Source: Actinobacteria bacterium UBA912 (GTDB taxonomy: Bacteria > Actinomycetota > Coriobacteriia > Anaerosomatales > UBA912). From it: 13,334 nucleotides of DNA. The stretch is taken from NCBI GenBank assembly GCA_002293965.1, contig DBEG01000137.1:1-13334 (forward strand). Reading direction: 5' to 3'. The notes beneath the pieces were generated by a model. The model was not told where the DNA came from, searched no databases, and saw only the letters and a list, made by a program, of their open reading frames with translations. The position numbers and the translations under genes were made by a program. The first letter of the stretch is position 1. Every line of letters begins with the position of its first letter. Positions 5,955 to 13,001 of the stretch are shown here, piece after piece.

Positions 5955-7346
5955 GTGGCAGAGCGCACCACACGTGAAAGGGAAGCAGCTGGGGGGACCC
6001 CGATGAAGCTGGTTCCGCCGCACAACAATGAGGCGGAGCAGGCCATTTTAGGGTCCATGTTCCTCTCCAAGGGGGCGGCTGAGGTAGGCCTTACCCTCCT
6101 CAACGAGGAAGACTTCTATAGACCGGCCCACAAGAAGATATTCGCCGCCGTGGCTCACCTGCACAATGCGAACATCCCTGTAGACCAGGTCAGCGTCGCG
6201 GATAGACTCGAGGCAGCAGGCGAGCTGGAGAAGATCGGCGGAAAGTCGTATCTGATCGATATCACCCAGACGGTCCCAACGGCAGCGAATGCCAGCCGAT
6301 ACGCCGAAATCGTCGCTCGTACATCGATGCTTCGGGCACTCATCGGCGCCGCTTCCAAGATCACTCAGATGGGATACGATGCGCCGGATGATCTGCGCGA
6401 GGCGGCTGCCGAGGCGGAGCGTCTGATATTCGAGGTGACCAACAAAAGGATATCCGGCAACTTCCGCGCCATCGAAGAGCTTCTAGAAATCTCGTTCAAG
6501 CAGTTGGAGGAGTTGTTCGAGCGACAGGAGCACATCACAGGTGTTCCTACAGGGTTCGACGATCTCGATAAGGTGCTCGCCGGATTGCACAGGGGCGATC
6601 TCATCATCCTCGCGGCCCGCCCCTCGGTAGGAAAAACCGCACTTGCGCTCAACATCGCTGTCAATGCGGCCGCGAAGGGCAAGGCGGCCGTCGCCCTTTT
6701 CAGCTTGGAGATGTCGGCAGAGCAACTCATCCAGAGAGTGCTGTGCTCGGAAGCCCGAATCAACTCCCAGGATGTGCGGACCGGGTATATCAAGGACGCC
6801 GACTGGGGCAAGATCCACGGCGCAATGGGGCGACTCGCGGAACTCGATCTATTCGTTGATGACACGCCAGCGACATCGATCCTCGAGATCCGCGCGAAGG
6901 CACGGCGCCTGTTGCGTGACAAGAAGGAGGGGCTCGTCATCGTCGATTACCTGCAGCTTATGCAGCCCCAGCATCGCCGCTCTGACAATCGTCAGACCGA
7001 GATCGCTGAGATCAGCCGAGGACTGAAGATCCTCGCAAAGGAGCTCAAAGTACCGGTGTTGGCTCTGTCACAGCTATCCCGCGCGGTCGAACAGCGAGCA
7101 GGAAAGCGACCACAACTGTCCGACCTGCGCGAATCCGGGGCCATCGAGCAGGATGCCGACGTTGTCATGTTCATCGACCGCAACGTCGATCCGCGCAACC
7201 AAAGTGAAGAGGATGAGGGGCGACCTGGTCCGGGCATCGCAGAGATCATCGTGGCCAAGCACCGTAACGGCCCGACGGGATCGGTCAAACTGGTCTTCAA
7301 TGACTCATATACGAAGTTCAGCAACTACACGGACAAGATGCCCTAG
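5955..7346 (+). CDS. dnaB: Replicative DNA helicase DnaB
   Basis: A 463-residue hexameric 5'-3' helicase that unwinds the replication fork and contacts primase. The N-terminal domain (about 17-120) opens with PPHNNEAEQAILGSM. The linker helix region covers about 170-190, and the RecA-like ATPase domain about 195-463. Walker A is ARPSVGKT at 221-228, Walker B is LVIVDYLQL at 327-335, and the SQLSRAVEQR and SDLRESGAIEQDADVV blocks follow. No intein interrupts these motifs, although DnaB inteins are common in actinobacteria. The chosen start is GTG 5955 with GGAGAGA five to six bases upstream; ATG 6003 (residue 17) would also begin at the conserved part. It follows rplI, as in Bacillus where the homologue is dnaC. 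Confidence 0.97.
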   Translation: MAERTTREREAAGGTPMKLVPPHNNEAEQAILGSMFLSKGAAEVGLTLLNEEDFYRPAHKKIFAAVAHLHNANIPVDQVSVADRLEAAGELEKIGGKSYLIDITQTVPTAANASRYAEIVARTSMLRALIGAASKITQMGYDAPDDLREAAAEAERLIFEVTNKRISGNFRAIEELLEISFKQLEELFERQEHITGVPTGFDDLDKVLAGLHRGDLIILAARPSVGKTALALNIAVNAAAKGKAAVALFSLEMSAEQLIQRVLCSEARINSQDVRTGYIKDADWGKIHGAMGRLAELDLFVDDTPATSILEIRAKARRLLRDKKEGLVIVDYLQLMQPQHRRSDNRQTEIAEISRGLKILAKELKVPVLALSQLSRAVEQRAGKRPQLSDLRESGAIEQDADVVMFIDRNVDPRNQSEEDEGRPGPGIAEIIVAKHRNGPTGSVKLVFNDSYTKFSNYTDKMP

Positions 7347-7367
7347 GTCCAGGGGGCCGAGAGATCC

Positions 7368-8753
7368 ATGACAGAGCGCCATGACGTAGTCATAGTGGGA
7401 GCCGGGCCGGCTGGAATCTTCGCCGGACTGGAGTTGGCTCAAACCGGCGTGGAGCGTATCCTCATCGTCGAGAAGGGGCCAGATCTCCAACAACGCAATT
7501 GTCCCGCGCGAGAGGGAGGATGCGCAGGATGTCCTTCCTGCAACATCATGTGCGGCTGGGGCGGGGCGGGGGCCTTCTCGGACGGGAAACTCACTTTGAC
7601 CGGCGAGGTCGGTGGCTGGCTGGGGGATTACGTCGGCAGGGAGGCCCTCGAGGAGTTGATCGGCGAGACGGACATGCGCTGGAGTGAGTTCGGCGAGAAG
7701 GTCGATTCCGTCGACCCGGATGCCGAGACCATCACGCGACTCAGTCGTGCAGCGACCCTGGCCGAGATGACCCTGACGCCAATGCGTATCCGCCACCTTG
7801 GGTCGGACAGGTCGCCCGGGTTCCTTGGTGCTATGCGCGAGCGACTGGAAGAACAAGGCGTCAAGGTCAGGACGCGATGTCCGGCGCGCAAAGTGGTCAC
7901 ATCTGCCGGGCGAGTTTCGGGGATCGAACTCTCCGACGGAGAGATCATCGAGGCGGATGCCGTGATCGTTGCGCCAGGCCGAGAAGGCGCGGAGTGGTTG
8001 CTTCGGCAGGCACAGGATCTGGGGATATCGGTTTCCAACAACGCGGTGGACATCGGGGTGCGGGTAGAGTGCCCGGCTCCGGTCATGGAGCCTCTGACGG
8101 ACCATCTGTACGAGGCGAAGCTGTCATATTTCTCGCGATCCTTCGGGGACAGGGTGCGGACCTTCTGCATGAACCCCTATGGCGAGGTGACCACCGAACA
8201 CTACGGTGACGTTCTGACCGTCAACGGCCACTCCCTTGCAGGCGAGAAGACGGCGAACACCAACTTCGCCGTGCTGGTCAGCCATAGTTTCACAGAGCCT
8301 TTCCGCGAGCCGATCACATACGGGCGCTCGATTGCGCGGCTGGCTAACCTCCTGGGCGAGGGAATCTTGGTTCAACGTTTGGGCGACCTGAGGGCCGGGC
8401 GGCGCTCGACGCCTAAGCGGCTACAAGAATCCATCTTGGTACCCACGCTGTCCTCGGCGACTCCAGGGGATCTTGCAGCGGTACTCCCTTACCGACACCT
8501 GACGAACATCCTCGAGTTCCTTGAAGCACTTGATGAGCTCACTCCGGGAGTGGCGGCCCCTTCGACCCTGCTTTACGGCGTGGAAGTCAAGTTCTACTCA
8601 TCGCGCCTCGAGCTGGACTCCGACCTCATGACCAAGGTCGACGGTTTGTTCGCGATAGGGGACGGTGCGGGTGTGACCCGGGGCCTGGTGCAGTCGAGCG
8701 CAAGCGGTATCGTTGCAGCAAGAGGGGCTATTCGCCTTTTGCGGGATCGCTAG
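7368..8753 (+). CDS. COG2509-type FAD-dependent oxidoreductase with cysteine cluster
   Basis: 461 residues and no signal peptide. An N-terminal FAD-binding Rossmann motif (GAGPAG at 11-16, then E36 in the VEKG strand) is followed by the family hallmark GWGGAGAFSDGKLTL at about 63-77. The C-terminal FAD segment reads AIGDGAGVTRGLVQSSASG. This resembles the uncharacterised FAD-dependent dehydrogenase family COG2509, whose substrate is unknown. Between the two N-terminal motifs lies a cysteine cluster, C45, C52, C55, C58 and C62 (CxxCxxCxxxC plus one), which is the spacing of a ferredoxin-type 4Fe-4S site or a metal site. I recall similar cysteines in relatives, but cofactor content is inference. 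It starts 21 nt after the dnaB stop with a weak Shine-Dalgarno, so it is probably cotranscribed with dnaB. Confidence 0.87.
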   Translation: MTERHDVVIVGAGPAGIFAGLELAQTGVERILIVEKGPDLQQRNCPAREGGCAGCPSCNIMCGWGGAGAFSDGKLTLTGEVGGWLGDYVGREALEELIGETDMRWSEFGEKVDSVDPDAETITRLSRAATLAEMTLTPMRIRHLGSDRSPGFLGAMRERLEEQGVKVRTRCPARKVVTSAGRVSGIELSDGEIIEADAVIVAPGREGAEWLLRQAQDLGISVSNNAVDIGVRVECPAPVMEPLTDHLYEAKLSYFSRSFGDRVRTFCMNPYGEVTTEHYGDVLTVNGHSLAGEKTANTNFAVLVSHSFTEPFREPITYGRSIARLANLLGEGILVQRLGDLRAGRRSTPKRLQESILVPTLSSATPGDLAAVLPYRHLTNILEFLEALDELTPGVAAPSTLLYGVEVKFYSSRLELDSDLMTKVDGLFAIGDGAGVTRGLVQSSASGIVAARGAIRLLRDR

Positions 8754-8815
8754 GGTCTAAGACGATGCGGCGAACGCTGCGTCTCGGCAGCCACTTCGCT
8801 CTGGTCTTATGACCC
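8753..8815 (+). terminator. Long hairpin after the COG2509 gene
   Basis: gggtc-taagac (8753-8763) pairs with gtctta-t-gaccc (8804-8815) as an 11-bp stem with a single bulged T at 8810. The 40-nt interior can form its own smaller hairpin (agacg...cgtct, 8759-8784, with an internal mismatch), which would compete with the inner part of the long stem. It begins at the last base of the stop codon and is followed by cctct, not a T-run. It is either a terminator-like structure or the start of a structured purA leader. Confidence 0.45.
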
Positions 8816-8861
8816 CCTCTCCGGCATACTATGTCGGTGCTTGCCTATAGCGAGCGCATGA

Positions 8862-8887
8862 GCATTCGCCGTAGGACGGTCGAATGC
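8862..8887 (+). promoter_or_regulatory. Stable triloop hairpin in the purA leader
   Basis: gcattcgccgt (8862-8872) pairs with acgg-t-cgaatgc (8876-8887) around an AGG loop, 11 bp with one bulged T. It ends 46 nt before the purA Shine-Dalgarno. No purine riboswitch core or anti-terminator pair was recognised, so any control role is open. Confidence 0.4.
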
Positions 8888-8946
8888 CCGGCCTGGGAGC
8901 GGCGAAGAGGATCCGCGGGGCCGACACACTCCAAGGAGTTAATTGG

Positions 8947-10233
8947 ATGCCCGGAATCGTGTTGGTTGGTGCACAGTGGGGCGATGAGGGAAAAGGCAAG
9001 ATTACCGATCTCATCGCGGATGATTTCGATTATGTGGTCCGCTTCCAAGGGGGCAACAACGCAGGGCACACGGTGATCCACGGCGATCGCACCCTGAAAC
9101 TACATCTGATTCCAAGCGGGATCATGTATCCGAACATCACGCCAGTGATCGGGAACGGATGCGTCATCGACCCAAAGGTCCTCCTGCAGGAGATGGACGG
9201 CCTTGAGCAGGACGGCTTGTCTACCCGCAAGCTGCTGATCAGCTCCAATGCGCATCTGATCATGCCCTATCACCGCGACCTGGACCAGGCGAGTGAACAC
9301 AGGCTCGGCTCTCTGGAGATCGGAACGACCAGGCGCGGCATCGGGCCGGCCTACATGGACAAGGCTTCCAGGATGGGAATCCGCGTCCAGGACCTCACAG
9401 ATGAAGGCATCTTCCGCAAGAAGATAGAAGCCGCTTTGCATGAGAAGAACGACATCCTGGAGAAGGTTTATGGCTTGCCCACGTACACGGTGGAGCAGAT
9501 AGCCGACGAGTACCTCGTATACGGCGAGCGCATCAAGCCCCACATCGAGGACACCTCATTGACGATCAACAAAGCGCTCGATGCCGATCAGTGGGTACTC
9601 TTCGAGGGTGCACAGGGAACGTTGCTCGACTTGGATCACGGGACCTACCCGTTCGTCACAAGCTCGAGTCCTATCGCGGGAGGCGCCTGCACCGGAGTCG
9701 GGGTTGGTCCTCGGCGAATAGACCGAGTGCTGGGGATTGCCAAGGCATACATCACGCGTGTGGGATCGGGTCCGTTCCCGACGGAACTTGGTGACGCGAT
9801 TGGGCGTCGGTTGATCGAGGTGGGCCACGAGTACGGAACGACCACCGGCCGAGAGAGGCGTGCCGGCTGGTACGATGCCCTGATCGTGAGATACGCAGTC
9901 AGGGTCAGCGGAATCACGGACCTGATCCTCACCAAGCTCGATGTGCTTTCGGCACTCGAAACCATCAAGGTCTGCGTGGCTTACGAATACGAGGGTCGTC
10001 GCTACACCGAGCTTCCTGATCACCAGAGCGTATTCCACCACGCCAAGCCGGTCTATGAAGAGATCCCGGGGTGGAATGCGGATATCACGGGGTGCCGGAA
10101 CATCGAGGAGCTTCCGCGAGAGGCCCGAGACTACATCTCCATGATTGAGGATCTAGCAGACGTCCCGGTGGCTATGATTGCAGTCGGGCCGAGTCGCGAG
10201 CAGACAATCATGAGGCGTTGGCAACCTCGCTAA
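8947..10233 (+). CDS. purA: Adenylosuccinate synthetase
   Basis: A 428-residue enzyme that joins IMP and aspartate with GTP to form adenylosuccinate, the first committed step to AMP. The P-loop-like QWGDEGKGK is at 10-18, giving the catalytic pair D13 and H41 (GGNNAGHT) at the same numbers as E. coli, which fixes the start. Further motifs are GTTRRGIGPAY, the switch loop TTTGRERRAGWYD and the guanine-specific TKLD. AAGGAG (8933-8938) lies eight bases before ATG 8947. An in-frame ATG at 8884 would add 21 non-homologous residues. It follows dnaB and the flavoprotein, as purA follows dnaC in Bacillus. The 193-nt upstream gap contains two hairpins. Confidence 0.97.
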   Translation: MPGIVLVGAQWGDEGKGKITDLIADDFDYVVRFQGGNNAGHTVIHGDRTLKLHLIPSGIMYPNITPVIGNGCVIDPKVLLQEMDGLEQDGLSTRKLLISSNAHLIMPYHRDLDQASEHRLGSLEIGTTRRGIGPAYMDKASRMGIRVQDLTDEGIFRKKIEAALHEKNDILEKVYGLPTYTVEQIADEYLVYGERIKPHIEDTSLTINKALDADQWVLFEGAQGTLLDLDHGTYPFVTSSSPIAGGACTGVGVGPRRIDRVLGIAKAYITRVGSGPFPTELGDAIGRRLIEVGHEYGTTTGRERRAGWYDALIVRYAVRVSGITDLILTKLDVLSALETIKVCVAYEYEGRRYTELPDHQSVFHHAKPVYEEIPGWNADITGCRNIEELPREARDYISMIEDLADVPVAMIAVGPSREQTIMRRWQPR

Positions 10234-10349
10234 GGGCGTCGAGATTGGGGATGGAGGGCTCAGTTACTCTACGACAAGGGCGGTCAACGGTTTCTGATGA
10301 CGTGATTGCGGTGAACAGAGGCGAAAAATGGGGAAGACAAAAGAATAGG

Positions 10350-10378
10350 TTGACTTCAAGTAAATAGGAATCAATACT
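10350..10378 (+). promoter_or_regulatory. Promoter candidate for the perR-cytochrome unit
   Basis: TTGACT (10350-10355) and AATACT (10373-10378) are 17 bases apart. The surrounding row 10321-10380 has only 20 G/C bases of 60, far below the genes on both sides. The predicted start near 10385 rules out the TTG at 10391 as a translation start for want of room for a ribosome binding site. Confidence 0.65.
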
Positions 10379-10389
10379 AAATAGGAATC
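10361..10389 (+). repeat. 12-bp direct repeat over the perR promoter
   Basis: taaataggaatc occurs exactly twice, at 10361-10372 and 10378-10389, with a 17-bp period. One copy fills the spacer and the other spans the transcription start, flanking the -10 element. This is operator-like placement. It is not the dyad (TTATAATnATTATAA type) expected for PerR or Fur. Confidence 0.6.
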
Positions 10390-10405
10390 TTTGGGGTTGA
10401 GTTGT

Positions 10406-10858
10406 GTGAATCATCAAGTGTGCAAGGTAGAGGAGCAATTCCGAGCGATGGTTGAGGCACTTCGCGCCAATGGCTTGAAAGTGACCCATCAACGGACGGA
10501 GATCATTCGGGAGATCGTTCAGACGAAGGACCACCCGGATGTCGAGACTATCTGCCGTCGGGTAAGAGGTCGGATCCCTGCAGTCTCGCTGGACACTGTG
10601 TATCGAACGATCTCGGCGTTGTTTGAAAGGGGCTTGATCAACAGGATCATGGTTGATGCAAAACGGGCCAGATATGATGCTGATGTAACACGTCACAATC
10701 ACTTTGTGTGTGACACTTGTGGGCGTATCGTGGACATCGACAGCACAGGCAGAGGGGGATGCAGGGCGTCTGACAAGCTGTCGGAGGTCGGAGTCGTCGA
10801 GCGGGTCGAGGTGTTGTTCCGCGGTAAGTGCATACACTGTGTCGCCGACCAAGAGTGA
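10406..10858 (+). CDS. Fur-family regulator, PerR-like
   Basis: 150 residues from GTG 10406. The N-terminal winged helix (about 12-90) contains GLKVTHQR and SLDTVYRTISAL. The C-terminal dimerisation domain (about 91-150) carries two CxxC zinc pairs, C102/C105 and C142/C145. Aligned with Bacillus PerR, the regulatory metal ligands are all kept: H43, D91, H97, H99 and D110. The last is Asp, as in peroxide sensors, where Fur proteins usually have Glu, so PerR is more likely than Fur; this is inference from motifs. The start is chosen because GGGGTTGAG (10393-10401) precedes it. TTG 10391 is too close to the predicted transcript start, and ATG 10448 remains possible. The cytochrome gene follows after 15 nt and is probably cotranscribed. 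A direct repeat lies over the promoter. Confidence 0.88.
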   Translation: MNHQVCKVEEQFRAMVEALRANGLKVTHQRTEIIREIVQTKDHPDVETICRRVRGRIPAVSLDTVYRTISALFERGLINRIMVDAKRARYDADVTRHNHFVCDTCGRIVDIDSTGRGGCRASDKLSEVGVVERVEVLFRGKCIHCVADQE

Positions 10859-10873
10859 CGGAAAAGGGCTTTG

Positions 10874-12274
10874 ATGAGGCGAGACACGGGTTCACTTACT
10901 AGAACCTCGCGGGGAGCGTTTGCGGTACTGCTGTTGATGGTTGTTGGGTTGGCGGTACCGAGCATAGCACTTGCCGAGGGGCAGCCGGTTGACGAGGGCA
11001 TCCACACCTCGGATAGGTTCACGCCTGCACAGGGATGTGCCTGTCACGCCGAGTTCGTCAGCCAGTGGGGGATGTCCCTGCACAGTCAGGCGTCCTTCAA
11101 TCCGACATTCGAGGCAAAGCTCGATGAAGCCGAGCCGGCTACCCGGGAACTGATCGAGGACTTCTGCCGCAGTTGCCACGGACCCGTAGCGTACATGACC
11201 GGAGAGCTGGGCATGGCCGCCGAGGATATGACTGGCGCTTCGGCGGATTCAATCGGTTGCTCGTTCTGTCATCAGGTCACTGGCACCGATGAACCGATTG
11301 CGAACCTATCGCAAAGAGTCGAAGCTGATGGAGTCTACCGAGGGGGCCTCGACGACCCTCAGGCGCCACATCCCGCAAGGACATCAGAGTTCCACCGGTC
11401 GGCCGAGTTCTGCGGCGGATGCCATAACGTCAACCATCCTGTGAACGGCTTGGCCTTGGAGGCCACCTACACTGAATGGCTGAACAGCCCGCAGGCCGAG
11501 GAGGGCATCACTTGCCAGGACTGCCATATGAGCGAGGCTCCCGGGGTGGTCGGCCCGACTCCGGGTAGAGTGGCGGCGATGGGACCTGAGCGCGAGGAGA
11601 TTCACAGGATGACCTTCTGGGGAGCCCATGTCGAGCGGGGCAATGCTGATGCGGCGGTCCAGATGCTGCGTGCCGCGGCCACGCTGACAGTCGAGGTGCC
11701 TGACGTGCTTGCAGAAGGCCCGGGCGAGGGCGTTGTCCAGGTGACCAACTCCGGTGCCGGTCACTATCTGCCGACCGGACTCACCGACGTGCGTCAGATG
11801 TGGCTCGAGGTGCTGGTTGTCGATGCGCAAGGCACCGAGACCGAGATCGCCAGGCAGGCGTTCGGGACCGTGTTCAAGGATGCGGAAGGCCAGTATCCCG
11901 CGCAGATCTGGGATGCAGTCGCCGTCCAGTCGGACATCAGGGTGCCCCCGATGGAGTCCGTCCCCGTCACCTTCACCGCTTCACTACCGGAGGGTGCAGA
12001 GTCCGGGACCATCGTTGCACGTCTGAAGTACACCTCGATAACGGACAAGCTTGCCGAGGCGGCCGGTCGCGAGAATCCGGTCACCTTGATGTCGGAGATC
12101 AGCCAGCCGATCTATGCGAGTCCTGAGGCCAAGCAGGCTGCTGAGCGTGTCGACGGCGGACTGATGGGAATCGACACGGGCACCTTGGCCATGGCGCTAG
12201 GTGCGCTGGTGGCCGTCGTAGCGGCAGCTATCGGTATCCTGGTGCTTCGCAAGAGGAAGAGTGCGGGAGCGTAA
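10874..12274 (+). CDS. Membrane-anchored multiheme cytochrome c (c554-like)
   Basis: 466 residues. The signal peptide (about 1-34, ending IALA) is followed by a heme-rich domain (about 45-255). A beta-sandwich-like region (about 268-390) contains NSGAGHYLPTG, a stretch common in multiheme cytochromes. A C-terminal membrane helix (about 436-458) precedes the basic tail RKRK, placing the hemes outside the membrane. There are four canonical CxxCH sites: CRSCH (98-102), CSFCH (129-133), CGGCH (180-184) and CQDCH (214-218). A first site reads CACH (55-58), one residue short. Distal ligand candidates include H70, H174, H188, H244 and H252. It may pass electrons to or from an extracellular partner; the substrate is unknown. 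ATG 10874 follows AAAAGGG by about five bases; the TTG just before it is rejected. It lies 15 nt after the PerR-like gene, and its 3' end overlaps thiD. Confidence 0.88.
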   Translation: MRRDTGSLTRTSRGAFAVLLLMVVGLAVPSIALAEGQPVDEGIHTSDRFTPAQGCACHAEFVSQWGMSLHSQASFNPTFEAKLDEAEPATRELIEDFCRSCHGPVAYMTGELGMAAEDMTGASADSIGCSFCHQVTGTDEPIANLSQRVEADGVYRGGLDDPQAPHPARTSEFHRSAEFCGGCHNVNHPVNGLALEATYTEWLNSPQAEEGITCQDCHMSEAPGVVGPTPGRVAAMGPEREEIHRMTFWGAHVERGNADAAVQMLRAAATLTVEVPDVLAEGPGEGVVQVTNSGAGHYLPTGLTDVRQMWLEVLVVDAQGTETEIARQAFGTVFKDAEGQYPAQIWDAVAVQSDIRVPPMESVPVTFTASLPEGAESGTIVARLKYTSITDKLAEAAGRENPVTLMSEISQPIYASPEAKQAAERVDGGLMGIDTGTLAMALGALVAVVAAAIGILVLRKRKSAGA

Positions 12275-13001
12275 GGCGCTCGAGCAGGACCCGTTGGGCT
12301 TCGCGGATGGCGACTGCAGGCTCCGCTTCGGCGTTTAGACACAGCTTGAGCGCGATCGCGGTTGCGAACGCACACCCCGTGCCCCTGGGGTCCCCGACTT
12401 CTGCGATGTGCGGATGCTCGAGTACCTCCACCGTACCCTCAGGGGTCCCGAGGATATCTGCCGAGAGGCCCGCATCGAGCCGCACGCCGGTTATCAGCAC
12501 GCGGGTTCGCAACGCGGCTGCAAGCTCGAGGCACGCCTGCTGCGCTTCGGCGGGGGAGGTGATCGGGTGGCCCAGCATCGCTGCGGCCTCCTGCTGATTG
12601 GGAGTCACTAGGTCGCAGTGGGCGGCGAGTGCGAACAGGTCGCTAGGCTCGCCCGCGAAGAGCGCCCCACCCGAGGTGCTCGCGAGCACGGGGTCGAGGA
12701 TTACGGGGCCGACTTCGGTGAGGAGCAGGAACCCGCGGATGATCTCGGCGTTCTCGGCGGAGGCGACAGCCCCGATCTTGACGCAGCCGATGGGGCCGTC
12801 CTCGGCGATTGCGGCTAGCTGAGCGCGCAGTAGGCCCGGACTGACAGGCTCGGCGGCGAGGAACGAGCGCGAGTTCTGCGCGGTGACGGTCGTCGCCACG
12901 CAGCAGGGCGCGAACCCCAGGCGCGCCGCCACGAAGGCGTCGGCGATGATCCCCGCGCCTGCCGAAGGGTCCAACCCCCCGATGAGTAGCGCGCGCCTCA
13001 A
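12228..13001 (-). CDS. thiD: Hydroxymethylpyrimidine (phosphate) kinase ThiD
   Basis: A 257-residue ribokinase-fold enzyme that phosphorylates the thiamin pyrimidine made by ThiC. Motifs are GLDPSAGAG at 9-17, TAQN at 40-43, LDPVL near 102-106, TPNQQEA near 133-139 and the anion-hole RGTGC at 206-210. The family's KxGML is replaced by KIGAV. The start is TTG 13001, overlapping the thiC stop in the tetranucleotide TTGA, which suggests translational coupling. The same frame runs open much further upstream, antisense-free only because it lies inside thiC, and that extension is rejected. The last 15 or so codons overlap the 3' end of the convergent cytochrome gene by 47 bp. GC content is visibly higher than in the left part of the window. 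Confidence 0.92.
   Translation of the reverse strand: MRRALLIGGLDPSAGAGIIADAFVAARLGFAPCCVATTVTAQNSRSFLAAEPVSPGLLRAQLAAIAEDGPIGCVKIGAVASAENAEIIRGFLLLTEVGPVILDPVLASTSGGALFAGEPSDLFALAAHCDLVTPNQQEAAAMLGHPITSPAEAQQACLELAAALRTRVLITGVRLDAGLSADILGTPEGTVEVLEHPHIAEVGDPRGTGCAFATAIALKLCLNAEAEPAVAIREAQRVLLERLTLPHSSSCEAPGYR

Noticed and set aside
6365..6940. 191-codon open frame antisense to dnaB
   Set aside because: A shadow of conserved dnaB codons with no domain or ribosome binding site of its own.
5955..7346. Intein or frameshift in dnaB
   Set aside because: The Walker A to C-terminal motifs run without interruption and the length is normal.
8884..8946. Earlier in-frame start of purA
   Set aside because: It would add 21 residues without homology. 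The 8947 start puts D13 and H41 at the standard numbers and has AAGGAG upstream.
9556..10041. 161-codon open frame antisense to purA
   Set aside because: A shadow frame with no recognisable protein features.
10238..10275. Possible terminator hairpin after purA (gtcgaga with tct-a-cgac)
   Set aside because: Seven pairs with a bulge and a 23-nt loop, no T-run; too weak to call.
10361..10389. Start of a CRISPR array
   Set aside because: Only two 12-bp copies with a 5-bp spacer, inside a promoter, and no cas genes.
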